The notes: generated from the sequence alone by a model not told the origin. A stretch of 64,000 nt of DNA from Fusicatenibacter saccharivorans (GCF_027667425.1 NZ_JAQEGR010000002.1:62001-126000); one strand, 5' to 3'. Positions 24,389 to 33,392 are shown, counted from the stretch's first letter. Program-made: numbers and translations.

Positions 24389-27300
24389 ATGGGTGTGTTT
24401 CAGTATGAAAAAGTCAAGAATCCGACATACTTTGGAGAAAACCGTGTGCCGGCACATTCGGACCACAGATACTATGGTTCTGTGGAAGAAATGGAGCAGA
24501 AGGTGGAAAACTTCCGGTACAGTCTGAATGGATTGTGGAAATTTCACTATGCAAAAAACTATGAGAGCACGATTCCGGGATTTGAAACAGCGGAATATGA
24601 CTGCAGAACATGGGATGATATCCGTGTGCCGGCGCATATCCAGATGGAGGGTTACGACGCACCGCAGTATGCTAACGTGCAGTACCCATGGGAGGGAAGA
24701 GAAGAAATCCAGCCGGGCGAGATTCCGGAACGCTTCAACCCGACGGCTTCCTATGTGAAATATTTTGAAGTGCCGGAACAGATGAAGGGGAAACGACTTT
24801 TTGTTTCTTTCCAGGGAGCAGAGAGCGGCATTGCCGTATGGCTGAACGGAGCTTTTATCGGTTATAGCGAGGATACCTTTACGCCGTCCGAGTTTGAACT
24901 GACATCGTACCTGAAAGAGGGAGAAAACAAACTGGCGGCGCAGGTATTCAAGTGGACAAGCGGCAGCTGGTGCGAAGATCAGGACTTCTTCCGCTTTTCC
25001 GGTATTTACCGGGATGTCTATCTGTATACGATTCCAGATGTACATATTTCTGACCTGAAAGTACAGACTCTGCTGGATGATACGTTTACCAGGGCAGATC
25101 TTGTCGTTGATACAAAAACGATCGGAAAAGGAAACGTAAAGCTTACGCTGGCGAAGGATGGAACTGTACTGCAGAGTACGGAAGGTGTGCTGCATGGTGA
25201 AACACAGTTTGTTCTGAAGGTGGATCATCCAGAACTGTGGTCTGCGGAAGCACCGGTGCTGTATGATCTTCTGCTGGAAGTGACCGCAGAGGATAGAACG
25301 GTGCAGGAACTGATTCCACAGAGAGTTGGATTCCGCCGCTTTGAAATGAAAGACCACATCATGACACTGAATGGGAAGCGGGTTGTTTTTAAAGGCGTCA
25401 ACCGCCACGAGTTCAGCTCGGTATCCGGCCGTGTCGTATCAAGGGAAGAGCTGATCAAAGATCTGACGACGATGAAGCAGAATAATATCAATGCCATCCG
25501 TACCTGCCATTACCCGGATGCGGTCGGCATTTACGATCTCTGCGATGAATACGGTATTTACATGATTGCAGAGTGCAACATGGAATCTCATGGAACGAGA
25601 GATACGGATGCCGTACGGAACGGGGATTTCTCCGGTGTCGTACCGTGCGACCGTCCGGAGTGGATGGACTGCATGCTGGACCGTGTCAACTCGATGTATC
25701 AGAGAGACAAAAACCATCCGGCGATTCTGATCTGGTCCTGCGGAAATGAATCGTTCGGCGGAAAGGTTATTTTTGAAATGTCTCAGTTATACCGGAAGAT
25801 GGATCCGACCCGCCTTGTCCATTATGAGGGAGTGAACGATGACCGCAGATACAACGACACCAGCGATATGGAAAGCCGGATGTACACCACGGTCAACGAG
25901 ATCCGGGAATTTTTAGCGAAAGACCGCAGAAAGCCATATGTCTGCTGTGAGTATGCCCATGCCATGGGAAATTCCTGCGGCGCGATGAAGAAATATATGG
26001 ATCTGACCGAGGAAGAGCCAATGTTCCAGGGCGGCTTTATCTGGGACTATATCGATCAGTCGATTTATAAGAAAGACCGCTACGGAAAAGAGTTCCAGGC
26101 GTACGGCGGTGATTTTGACGACCATCCGTGTGATTATAACTTCAGTGGAAATGGTATCGTATACGGCGGCGAGCGCGACGCGTCTCCGAAGATGCAGGAA
26201 GTAAAATTCTGCTATCAGAATATTTCCATTGACGTGCAGAAAGACAAGGCGGTTGTAAAAAATAAAAACCTGTTTGTGAATACCGATACATTTGCATGCG
26301 TAGTACTTCTCGAAAAAGAAGGAAAGAAACTGAAAGAAGTGCCGATGGAAGTTTCGGTGGAGCCGCTTTCGGAAAAAATGGTGGAGCTGCCGATCGCGGT
26401 ACAGACACTTCCGGGAGAGTATGTGGTGACCGTTTCCTTCCGCTTGAAGGAAGATACCGTATGGGGAAAACGCGGCCACGAAGTAGCATTCGGACAGGGC
26501 GTTTATGAAGTGGAAGCATCTGCAAAAGCAGAAAAACCGGCAAAATTTGAAGTGATCCGTTCCAACCATGATTTTGGGGTACGCGGAGAAAACTTCGATG
26601 TGATGTTCTCGGATCTGAACGGCGGACTCGTATCATACCGTTATGGCGGTGTCGAGATGATTAAAATGATTCCGAAGCCGAACTTCTGGCGTGCGCCGAT
26701 CGACAATGACTGCGGAAGTCTGATGCCGATGCGCTACAGTCAGTGGAAGATTGCTTCCATGTATCTGTCCCACAAATATCCGAACGGCGGTCACTACCCG
26801 GGCCTGTATGCGCCGGAAATCCAGGTGCACGAGGACTGCGCGGAAGTCAGCTACCGCTATGTGATGCCGACCACACCGGCGAGTGAGTGCCGTCTGACCT
26901 ACCGTGTCTTCGGCGATGGAAGCATTCAGACGACGCTGACGTATGATCCGGTGAAAGAGCTCGGCGATATGCCGGAATTCGGCGTGATGTTCAAGCTGGA
27001 TGCCGATTACGACCACGTTACCTGGTATGGCATGGGACCGGAGGAGACGTATGTGGACCGCTGCGCCGGAGCAAAGCTTGGCGTTTATAAGAATAAAGTC
27101 GAAGACAATATGGCGAAATATCTCGTTCCGCAGGAGTGCGGCAACAAGGTTGGTGTACGCTGGGCAACCGTGACGAACCGCAAGGGCCGTGGTATGATGT
27201 TCAGCGGCGACAAGATGGAATTTTCCGCACTGCCGTACACACCGCACGAGCTGGAAAATGCGATGCATCCGTATGAACTGCCGCAGGTACATTACACCGT

Positions 27301-27427
27301 TGTGCGCGTGGCAAAACAGCAGATGGGTGTCGGAGGAGACGACAGCTGGGGTGCACAGACCCATCCGGAATACCTGATTCCGGTTGACCAGAAACTGGAA
27401 TTTACCTTTACATTCCGAGGCATTTGA
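24389..27427 (+). CDS. lacZ: Beta-galactosidase, GH2 (LacZ type)
   Basis: A 1012-residue cytoplasmic enzyme (no signal peptide), the normal LacZ length. Domain order is the GH2 one: N-terminal sugar-binding jelly roll (about 40-215), Ig-like domain, TIM barrel (about 325-610), second Ig-like region, and the C-terminal beta-sandwich. Catalytic residues are visible: acid/base Glu454 in WSCGNESFGGK and nucleophile Glu521 in VCCEYAHAMGNS. The substrate motif GVNRHEF is also present. AAAAGGAGG precedes the ATG. The GH42 gene follows after 18 bp. It hydrolyses terminal beta-galactosides brought in by the importer just upstream; other beta-linked substrates cannot be excluded. Confidence 0.93.
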   Translation: MGVFQYEKVKNPTYFGENRVPAHSDHRYYGSVEEMEQKVENFRYSLNGLWKFHYAKNYESTIPGFETAEYDCRTWDDIRVPAHIQMEGYDAPQYANVQYPWEGREEIQPGEIPERFNPTASYVKYFEVPEQMKGKRLFVSFQGAESGIAVWLNGAFIGYSEDTFTPSEFELTSYLKEGENKLAAQVFKWTSGSWCEDQDFFRFSGIYRDVYLYTIPDVHISDLKVQTLLDDTFTRADLVVDTKTIGKGNVKLTLAKDGTVLQSTEGVLHGETQFVLKVDHPELWSAEAPVLYDLLLEVTAEDRTVQELIPQRVGFRRFEMKDHIMTLNGKRVVFKGVNRHEFSSVSGRVVSREELIKDLTTMKQNNINAIRTCHYPDAVGIYDLCDEYGIYMIAECNMESHGTRDTDAVRNGDFSGVVPCDRPEWMDCMLDRVNSMYQRDKNHPAILIWSCGNESFGGKVIFEMSQLYRKMDPTRLVHYEGVNDDRRYNDTSDMESRMYTTVNEIREFLAKDRRKPYVCCEYAHAMGNSCGAMKKYMDLTEEEPMFQGGFIWDYIDQSIYKKDRYGKEFQAYGGDFDDHPCDYNFSGNGIVYGGERDASPKMQEVKFCYQNISIDVQKDKAVVKNKNLFVNTDTFACVVLLEKEGKKLKEVPMEVSVEPLSEKMVELPIAVQTLPGEYVVTVSFRLKEDTVWGKRGHEVAFGQGVYEVEASAKAEKPAKFEVIRSNHDFGVRGENFDVMFSDLNGGLVSYRYGGVEMIKMIPKPNFWRAPIDNDCGSLMPMRYSQWKIASMYLSHKYPNGGHYPGLYAPEIQVHEDCAEVSYRYVMPTTPASECRLTYRVFGDGSIQTTLTYDPVKELGDMPEFGVMFKLDADYDHVTWYGMGPEETYVDRCAGAKLGVYKNKVEDNMAKYLVPQECGNKVGVRWATVTNRKGRGMMFSGDKMEFSALPYTPHELENAMHPYELPQVHYTVVRVAKQQMGVGGDDSWGAQTHPEYLIPVDQKLEFTFTFRGI

Positions 27428-27445
27428 GAATAAAAGGAGATTTTC

Positions 27446-29491
27446 ATGAGACAGAATATAAATTTTGGAAAACTTCTGCATGGCGGAGATTACAATCCGG
27501 AACAATGGCTGGAATATCCGGAAATTCTGGAACAGGATCTTGCGTATTTCAAAAAAGCGAAAATAAATGAAGTTTCCCTCGGCATCTTTTCCTGGGCATT
27601 CCTGGAGCCGGAAGAAGGCGTGTTTGATCTGGAATGGCTCAAAAAAATGGTAGACCGCCTGTATGAAAATGGAATTTCTGTCATGATGGCTACACCGACA
27701 GCGGCAAGACCGCGCTGGATGGCACAGAAATATCCGGAAGTACTCCGCATGGATGCGATGCGGCAGAGAAATCTGTACGGAGAGCGTCATAACCATTGCT
27801 ATACCTCGCCGGTGTACCGGGAAAAAACGAGAAAGATCAATACAAAACTGGCAGAAGCGTTCAGGGATCATCCAGGCGTCATTGCATGGCATATTTCGAA
27901 TGAACTAGGCGGAGAGTGCCATTGTCCGCTCTGCCAGGAGGCATTTCGGAACTGGGTAAAACAAAAATATGGCAGTTTACAGGCCTTAAACCATGCATGG
28001 AACACGGCGTTCTGGAGTCATACATACCAGAGTTTTGATCAGGTGGAGAGTCCGTCGCCAAAAGGAGACGCATCGCTGCACGGACTGAATCTGGACTGGA
28101 AACGATTTGTAACAGATCAGACAGCCGATTTTGTGAAATGGGAGATCAGCGCGCTGCGGGATGCCGGTGCCAAACAGCCTACGACCATCAATATGATGTA
28201 TGATTTCAAGGGACTGGATTATCACAAGTTTGCCGACATTGTTGATTTTGTTTCCTGGGACAATTATCCGACCTGGCACAAAGAAGCGGAAGCAGTTACG
28301 GCAGCAGATACGGCGATGCAGCATGATATCATGCGCAGTATCCAGAAAAAGCCGTTTTATCTGATGGAGAGCTGTCCGTCCGCAACAAACTGGCAGCCGG
28401 TCAGCAAACTGAAAAAGCCGGGCATGCTGCACGCCGCATCCATGCAGGCCGTGGCGCACGGATCAGACAGCGTCCTGTATTTCCAGATGCGCCAGAGCCG
28501 TGGAGCTTCCGAAAAGTTTCATGGAGCGGTGATAGACCATTATGGAGGAGATGACACCCGTGTATTCCGGGAAGTGACAAAGGTAGGAGAAACCCTGGCG
28601 CAGATGCAGGAACTTTCCGGTGCCATCTGCAGTCCGAAAGTGGCTGTGATTTATGACACCGAAAACCGGTGGGCACTGGAAGATGCGGCAGGGCCACGGA
28701 ATCAGGGCCTGTTTTACAAAGAAACCGTGGAAAAATCATACCGCGCCTTCCGCAGACTCGGCCTGGATGTTGATGTCATCGATGAAACGCAGGGTCTTTC
28801 GGACTATCAGATCGTGGCAGCGCCTGTGGTTTATCTGCAGCGGGAAGGATGGGTGGAAAAAGTACGGCAGTTTGTGGCCGGAGGCGGCACTTTCCTGGCA
28901 ACGTACTGGTCCGGAATTGTAGATGAGACGGATCTTTGTTTCCTTGGCGGAACGCCGCACGGACTGCTGGATGTAATGGGACTTCGGAGCATGGAGATTG
29001 ACGGCCTGTACGATGGGGAATGGAACGAAGGAGTTCCGGTCCCGCAAAACCGTCTGCATCTGACCCGGACGTACCGGTGCAGCAATCTCTGTGAACTGGT
29101 GAAACCATCGACAGCAGAAGTGCTGATGACTTATGGAAAAGATTTTTATGCAGGAATGCCTGCACTGACAGAAAACCAGTATGGCGCAGGAAAAGCATAT
29201 CAGATCTGTGCCGGTTTTGAACAGGGTCTGTACGATGAGCTCTGCGGAAAACTGGCAGAAGAAGCAGGTGTCACATCGGTGGTGAAAGAGATTCCGGATG
29301 GCGTGGAGGTTACAACGCGCGAAAAGAATGGAATCCGGTATGTGTTCGTACAGAACTTTAATCGGAATGCCGTGGAAATCAAACTTCCGGTCGAACAGTA
29401 TCCGGTGTGGAACGGACAGTATGATGGAACAATCGGAAGCTGGGAAACAGTGGTGCTGAAAGAAAACAGTCCGAATTTCCGGGAAAAATAG
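27446..29491 (+). CDS. Beta-galactosidase, GH42
   Basis: A 681-residue intracellular GH42 enzyme. The TIM barrel starts GGDYNPEQW and carries the acid/base Glu153 in WHISNELGGECHCPLC and the nucleophile Glu308 in YLMESCPSATNW. The cysteine cluster around residues 157-161 matches the zinc-binding site of some GH42 trimers. Domain B (about 395-610) and a small C-terminal beta domain complete the standard architecture. It is 18 bp behind the GH2 gene with its own AAAGGAG, so they form an operon. GH42 enzymes typically favour beta-1,6 or beta-1,3 galacto-oligosaccharides, and GH2 favours lactose-type linkages, so the pair broadens substrate range. Confidence 0.93.
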   Translation: MRQNINFGKLLHGGDYNPEQWLEYPEILEQDLAYFKKAKINEVSLGIFSWAFLEPEEGVFDLEWLKKMVDRLYENGISVMMATPTAARPRWMAQKYPEVLRMDAMRQRNLYGERHNHCYTSPVYREKTRKINTKLAEAFRDHPGVIAWHISNELGGECHCPLCQEAFRNWVKQKYGSLQALNHAWNTAFWSHTYQSFDQVESPSPKGDASLHGLNLDWKRFVTDQTADFVKWEISALRDAGAKQPTTINMMYDFKGLDYHKFADIVDFVSWDNYPTWHKEAEAVTAADTAMQHDIMRSIQKKPFYLMESCPSATNWQPVSKLKKPGMLHAASMQAVAHGSDSVLYFQMRQSRGASEKFHGAVIDHYGGDDTRVFREVTKVGETLAQMQELSGAICSPKVAVIYDTENRWALEDAAGPRNQGLFYKETVEKSYRAFRRLGLDVDVIDETQGLSDYQIVAAPVVYLQREGWVEKVRQFVAGGGTFLATYWSGIVDETDLCFLGGTPHGLLDVMGLRSMEIDGLYDGEWNEGVPVPQNRLHLTRTYRCSNLCELVKPSTAEVLMTYGKDFYAGMPALTENQYGAGKAYQICAGFEQGLYDELCGKLAEEAGVTSVVKEIPDGVEVTTREKNGIRYVFVQNFNRNAVEIKLPVEQYPVWNGQYDGTIGSWETVVLKENSPNFREK

Positions 29492-29498
29492 AAAATAA

Positions 29499-29541
29499 AA
29501 ATGTCTCAAAACAAAAGACTGGTTTTGAGACATTTTTTTTG
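29499..29541. terminator. Bidirectional terminator between GH42 and the HxlR regulator
   Basis: AAATGTCTCAAAAC pairs with GTTTTGAGACATTT, and is followed by a long T-run on the + strand and an A-run on the other side. It serves both convergent genes. Confidence 0.88.
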
Positions 29542-29558
29542 CAAAAAACAAACGAATA

Positions 29559-29927
29559 TCAGGCGGTTTCGGATTCTTCGGCGGAGAGTTTTTTCTTATA
29601 ATTTTCTCCCCAGCTCCACATGGCATCCATGATTGGCTGTAGGCTGTAGCCCAGGTCGGTGAGGGTATATTCTACCCGCGGCGGAACTTCTGCATAAACT
29701 TTACGGCTGACGAGCCCGCTCTGTTCCATCTGACGGAGCTGGCTCGTCAGAACCTTCTGGGAAACGTGACCGATGGATTTTTTTAGTTCGCCAAAACGTT
29801 TGGTGCCCGGCATCAGATCACGGAGAATCAGGACTTTCCATTTATCACTGATTAAGGTTAAGGTAGTCTCTACCGGGCAGGCCGGGAGATCGGCTAAAGA
29901 TATTGCGTTTTTTTCAGAAACTGACAT
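29559..29927 (-). CDS. HxlR-family transcriptional regulator
   Basis: A 122-residue winged-helix protein. It has the HxlR signature: CPVETTLTLISDKWKVLILRDLMPGTKRFGELKKSI, then HVSQKVLTSQLRQMEQSGLVSRKVYAEVPPRVEYTLTDLG. The N-terminal Cys19 (PACPVE) is conserved in redox- or electrophile-sensing members such as YodB and HypR; whether this protein senses thiol stress is an inference. The start at 29927 follows GGAGG on the minus strand; an upstream in-frame ATG has no such site. It is divergent from a flavoprotein gene, and the shared region carries two dyads, so it likely represses that operon and itself. Confidence 0.92.
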   Translation of the reverse strand: MSVSEKNAISLADLPACPVETTLTLISDKWKVLILRDLMPGTKRFGELKKSIGHVSQKVLTSQLRQMEQSGLVSRKVYAEVPPRVEYTLTDLGYSLQPIMDAMWSWGENYKKKLSAEESETA

Positions 29928-29960
29928 AAAAAACCTCCATTTCATAAAGATTTTCTTGTA

Positions 29961-30036
29961 AAAGTAAGCACGGAAAACCTTGTATTTACACAATAGTTTC
30001 CTTTTGGTAACTACAGCATAATATTGTGCTTACTTT
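29961..30036. promoter_or_regulatory. Nested dyads between HxlR and the flavoprotein operon
   Basis: AAAGTAAGCAC (29961-29971) and its exact reverse complement (30026-30036) are centred around an inner dyad TAGTTTCC-TTTT-GGTAACTA (29994-30013, one mismatch). Their position between divergent genes fits HxlR operators; which of them is bound is unknown. Confidence 0.5.
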
Positions 30037-30192
30037 ACGTTAAGACGCTTTGGGCTTATTATAAAGCCATCGAAAGAAAAAAGCAATCCTTTCGAGAAAA
30101 AAGGTCTGGAGCGCATTCGAAAAAGGCCGAAACCAAATCATAAGAAACAAGCTCAAAAACAAAATCAAAAAACGAAAATGGAGGACATCATC

Positions 30193-30588
30193 ATGAGTAA
30201 AGTAGTAGAATTCTTAAAAGAAAACCCAGTACAGTATTTAGCAACTGTAGGACGCGATGGAAAAGCAAAATGCCGTCCGTTTATGTTTATTGGCGAAATG
30301 GAAGGAAAACTGTGGTTTTGTACCAACAACACAAAAGATGTTTATAAAGATATGCTGGCAAATCCGGAAATTGAAATTTCCACTTCCAGCCCATCCTATG
30401 CATGGATCCGTCTGAACGGAAAAGCTGTATTTGAAAACAATATGGCTGCAAAAGAAATGTGCATGGGAAATCCGATTGTAAAAGGCCAGTACCAAACCGC
30501 TGACAACCCGATTTTCGAGGTATTCTATCTGAACAATGCACACGGTGTAATCGCAGACTTTTCCGGAAACCCGCCGTACGAGTTTTAA
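30193..30588 (+). CDS. Pyridoxamine 5'-phosphate oxidase-like flavin-binding protein
   Basis: A 131-residue split-barrel protein. The opening VEFLKENPVQYLATVGRDGKAKCRPF, then FCTNNTKDVYKDM and EISTSSPSYAWIRLNGKAVFENN, follow the PPOx-like/FMN-binding family. Members reduce flavins or quinones or bind F420/FMN; real PNPOx activity is unlikely at this size. The ATG at 30193 is used, since the earlier ATG at 30178 overlaps the GGAGG site. It lies at the head of a gene series running to about 33.4 kb and is divergent from HxlR, an arrangement common for redox-stress flavoproteins. Confidence 0.85.
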   Translation: MSKVVEFLKENPVQYLATVGRDGKAKCRPFMFIGEMEGKLWFCTNNTKDVYKDMLANPEIEISTSSPSYAWIRLNGKAVFENNMAAKEMCMGNPIVKGQYQTADNPIFEVFYLNNAHGVIADFSGNPPYEF

Positions 30589-30634
30589 TCTGTCGCTATG
30601 AATTTGAAGTAAAAAGAGAAAGGAATCTGCCGCT

Positions 30635-31246
30635 ATGGAGAGAAATGATTATCTGAAGATGTTAGTAGAGGAGATGCACTCAACCACGATGGCGACGATC
30701 GGTGCAGACGGTCATCCACAGACCCGTGTGATCGATATGATGCTGTGGGACAAGAAAGGAGTGTATTTTCTGACGGCAAAAGGAAAAGCCTTTTATGCAC
30801 AGCTCATGGAGCAGGGCTATGTGGCAATTTCTGCGACGAAAGATAAAAAAGCAGTCTCTCTCCGCGGCAGAATCCAGAACATCCACAGTGAAAAGCTGGA
30901 TGAAATTTTCGGAAAAAATCCATACATGCAGAAAATTTATCCCGGCGATACACGCGCGGCACTTGAGGTGTTCCGCGTGTACGAGGCCGAGGGAGAATAC
31001 TTCGACATCAGCGATCCGTCGCATATCGTGCGGGACACGATCCTGATCGGCGGCGCAGAGCAGTCGATGGCTGGGTACGAGGTGGGAAACGAATGCATTG
31101 GCTGCAAGCTCTGTTTTTCAGTCTGTCCGCAGAAATGCATCGACATCACCCGCATCCCGGCCGTCATCGACCAGCACCAGTGCCTGCACTGCGGCCGATG
31201 CGCGGAGACGTGTCCGAGAGGAACGATTCGCAAAAGAGGGCAGTAG
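30635..31246 (+). CDS. PPOx-like flavoprotein fused to a 2[4Fe-4S] ferredoxin domain
   Basis: A 203-residue fusion. Residues about 1-140 form a PPOx-type split barrel (MATIGADGHPQTRVIDMMLWDKKGVYFLT). Residues about 150-203 form a bacterial ferredoxin with two clusters: CIGCKLCFSVCP and CLHCGRCAETCP. The fusion would pass electrons between a flavin and iron-sulfur centres, suggesting a reductase for an unknown substrate. It follows the smaller PPOx-like gene after 46 bp and precedes the macrodomain gene by 79 bp. No signal peptide; cytoplasmic. The partner protein and substrate are not evident. Confidence 0.85.
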   Translation: MERNDYLKMLVEEMHSTTMATIGADGHPQTRVIDMMLWDKKGVYFLTAKGKAFYAQLMEQGYVAISATKDKKAVSLRGRIQNIHSEKLDEIFGKNPYMQKIYPGDTRAALEVFRVYEAEGEYFDISDPSHIVRDTILIGGAEQSMAGYEVGNECIGCKLCFSVCPQKCIDITRIPAVIDQHQCLHCGRCAETCPRGTIRKRGQ

Positions 31247-31325
31247 TCCCCTTATTTTAGCTACAGATTTTATGGGAATAGTGATAAGATAAAGTCTATA
31301 GAAACGATGGAAATGAGGGAATAAC

Positions 31326-32108
31326 ATGAACCAGAGTGAACGAAGAAATTTTCTGATCCAGTCATTGCTGGAAGAGAGCCGGGAGTACCGCGGAATGCAG
31401 ATTCCGTCTGACAGCACCGGGCAGAGACAGCTTCTGCGGGGGCTGATGAATGTGCGCATGGTGAAAAAGAGCAGTGCAGAATTTCTGAACATTCAGGATG
31501 CGTATCTGCAGGAGGAGACGGCAAAAAAGGGCGTGACGAATGTCGACGACCTTACGCCGGTGCAGCAGGGGCTGTATCTCTGGCAGGGCGATATCACCGC
31601 GCTCCGGTGCGATGCGATTGTGAATGCGGCGAACAGCGGGATGACCGGCTGTTACGTGCCGAATCACCGGTGCATTGACAACTGCATCCATACGTTTGCG
31701 GGTGTGCAGCTTCGGCTGTACTGCGAGGAGATGATGGAAGCGCAGGGCCATGCGGAGCCGACGGGGCAGGCGAAAATCACGCCGGCGTATAATCTGCCGT
31801 GCCGCTATGTGCTCCACACGGTTGGACCGATTGTGGGCGGCCATCTGACGGAAACACACTGCCGGCAGCTGGCGGACTGCTATCGGTCGTGCCTGTCACT
31901 TGCGGCGGAGAACGGACTGAAAAGCGTGGCGTTCTGCTGCATTTCCACTGGAGAATTTCATTTTCCGAACGAGAAAGCAGCGGAGATTGCCGTTGCGACG
32001 GTGAAAGAGTTTCTGGCGCAGAAAGAGACGAGCGTGGAGAAGGTCATTTTCAACGTGTTCAAGGACCGCGACCGGGAGATTTATGAGGAGCTGCTGGGAG
32101 AAAAGTAA
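31326..32108 (+). CDS. Zinc-macrodomain protein-ADP-ribose hydrolase
   Basis: A 260-residue enzyme predicted to remove ADP-ribose from proteins. A helical N-terminal extension (about 1-75) precedes the macrodomain: LWQGDITALRCDAIVNAAN (ADP-ribose pocket, about 83-101), GCYVPNHRCIDNCIHTFAG with the Cys/His residues that bind zinc in the SirTM-associated class, and ISTGEFHFPNEKAAEIAV (phosphate loop). The neighbouring SirTM sirtuin is the expected ADP-ribosyl transferase partner. The two are known to act as writer and eraser in staphylococcal and streptococcal operons, where the target is a GcvH-like lipoyl carrier; no such carrier or LplA2 ligase is seen nearby here. Confidence 0.9.
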   Translation: MNQSERRNFLIQSLLEESREYRGMQIPSDSTGQRQLLRGLMNVRMVKKSSAEFLNIQDAYLQEETAKKGVTNVDDLTPVQQGLYLWQGDITALRCDAIVNAANSGMTGCYVPNHRCIDNCIHTFAGVQLRLYCEEMMEAQGHAEPTGQAKITPAYNLPCRYVLHTVGPIVGGHLTETHCRQLADCYRSCLSLAAENGLKSVAFCCISTGEFHFPNEKAAEIAVATVKEFLAQKETSVEKVIFNVFKDRDREIYEELLGEK

Positions 32109-32160
32109 TCGCTGAAGAATGGGGAACAAAAGCAGAAAGAAAAGAAGAGGTGAATTTGTG

Positions 32161-33066
32161 ATGTTTGAAAGTTGGAAAGAAAGAGAATTTGAAAAAAAGA
32201 TGGAGCGTTTTCGCACCGCACTGCAGGAAAAAAACACGATTTTAATAGGAGCCGGGGCTGGGCTTTCGACATCGGCCGGATTTACCTACAGCGGTGAGCG
32301 GTTCCGGAAATATTTTGCAGATTTTGAACAGAAATACGGTTTCCACGATATGTATTCTGGCGGCTTCTACCCTTACGATACGCTGGAAGAATACTGGGCG
32401 TACTGGAGCAGATACATTTACATCAACCGTTATCAGGACGCGCCAAAACCGGTTTACCAGAAACTGCTCAGCCTGATGAAAAATAAGAGCTATTTTGTCA
32501 TCACCACAAATGTAGACCACTGCTTCCAGAAAGCCGGATTTGATAAAAACCGTTTGTTTTACACGCAGGGAGATTACGGCCTGTTTCAGTGCTCTGAGCC
32601 GTGCTGCAAGGAAAAGTATGACAATGAAGAAATCATTCGAAAGATGCTGCTTGCCCAGGGGTATCAGATCCTGGAAGACGGAAGCCTTGTTCCGCCGGAG
32701 AACGGAAACCTGAGCATGCGGATCCCATCCGAACTGGTGCCGTACTGCCCACACTGCGGAAAACCGATGAGCATGAATCTGCGCGCGGATGACACGTTTG
32801 TGGAAGATAAAGGCTGGCATGAGGCATCCAGCCGACGCATCGATTTCCTGCTTCGTCACAACAGAGGCCATATCCTGTATCTGGAACTCGGCGTGGGATA
32901 CAACACGCCGGGAATCATCAAATATCCATTTTTCAGCATGACAGCAGAAGATAAAGATAATCTTTATGTCTGCATCAACATCAGCGATATGCGTGTCCCG
33001 GATCTGATCCGTGACAGAGCGGTGTGCATTAAAGGGGATATTGGGGAAGTGCTGGATCGGATCTGA
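32161..33066 (+). CDS. Class M sirtuin (SirTM), NAD-dependent ADP-ribosyltransferase-type
   Basis: A 301-residue Sir2-fold protein. The NAD-binding start LIGAGAGLSTSAGFTYSG (about 28-45), the TTNVDHCFQKAGF motif (about 116-128), a zinc region with CSEPCCKE and CPHCGKPM, and the late LELGVGYNTPGIIKYPF segment match the macrodomain-associated SirTM class rather than canonical deacetylases. In that class the enzyme ADP-ribosylates a lipoyl carrier protein. The ATG at 32161 follows AGAGGTG. Its gene follows the macrodomain gene after 52 bp. Lack of a local GcvH-L/LplA2 leaves the target open. Confidence 0.9.
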   Translation: MFESWKEREFEKKMERFRTALQEKNTILIGAGAGLSTSAGFTYSGERFRKYFADFEQKYGFHDMYSGGFYPYDTLEEYWAYWSRYIYINRYQDAPKPVYQKLLSLMKNKSYFVITTNVDHCFQKAGFDKNRLFYTQGDYGLFQCSEPCCKEKYDNEEIIRKMLLAQGYQILEDGSLVPPENGNLSMRIPSELVPYCPHCGKPMSMNLRADDTFVEDKGWHEASSRRIDFLLRHNRGHILYLELGVGYNTPGIIKYPFFSMTAEDKDNLYVCINISDMRVPDLIRDRAVCIKGDIGEVLDRI

Positions 33067-33102
33067 GACGGAAAAACATATAATATTCGAGAAAATTAAT
33101 CA

Positions 33103-33118
33103 CGTCACTTACGTGACG
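33103..33118. promoter_or_regulatory. Palindrome CGTCAC-TTAC-GTGACG
   Basis: A perfect 6-bp inverted repeat sits between the SirTM stop and the small membrane ORF, 19 bp after a TATAAT (33079-33084). It has no T-run. It may be an operator or a leader stem; function unknown. Confidence 0.35.
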
Positions 33119-33128
33119 AGATGATGAC

Positions 33129-33392
33129 ATGATTGACGAGATAAATTCAACAGAGTTGCATACCTGCCTGCTGGAAATCACATTGCTGCCGCTGGCACAT
33201 TACTGGCATTTCTGGTACGGCCCGCTGGATGCAGCCATCTACGGATCCTTTATCCTGGGAGCAAAAATCCTGTGGCACATCGTCGATTTCGGACAGAGTA
33301 TGCGGACCGCAGCCGAAGTAAATGAACAGCTCCGCAGACGACGCATGGAGACGGTGGAGGAAAGAAGAGAAAAAATGAGAAAACGGCACTGA
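33129..33392 (+). CDS. Small single-pass membrane protein, unknown
   Basis: An 87-residue open frame with one hydrophobic segment (about residues 34-54, LDAAIYGSFILGAKILWHIV) followed by a highly basic, helical tail (EQLRRRRMETVEERREKMRKRH). I do not recognise it. The ribosome binding site is weak (GAGATGATG) and a palindrome overlaps the leader. It sits 62 bp after the SirTM gene and its stop codon lies inside the terminator hairpin, so it could be the last gene of the macrodomain-SirTM series. Existence is likely but not certain. Confidence 0.5.
   Translation: MIDEINSTELHTCLLEITLLPLAHYWHFWYGPLDAAIYGSFILGAKILWHIVDFGQSMRTAAEVNEQLRRRRMETVEERREKMRKRH

Noticed and set aside
26633..27892. Open frame of 419 codons on the minus strand
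   Set aside because: It spans the junction of the GH2 and GH42 genes on the opposite strand; both of those have full catalytic motifs.
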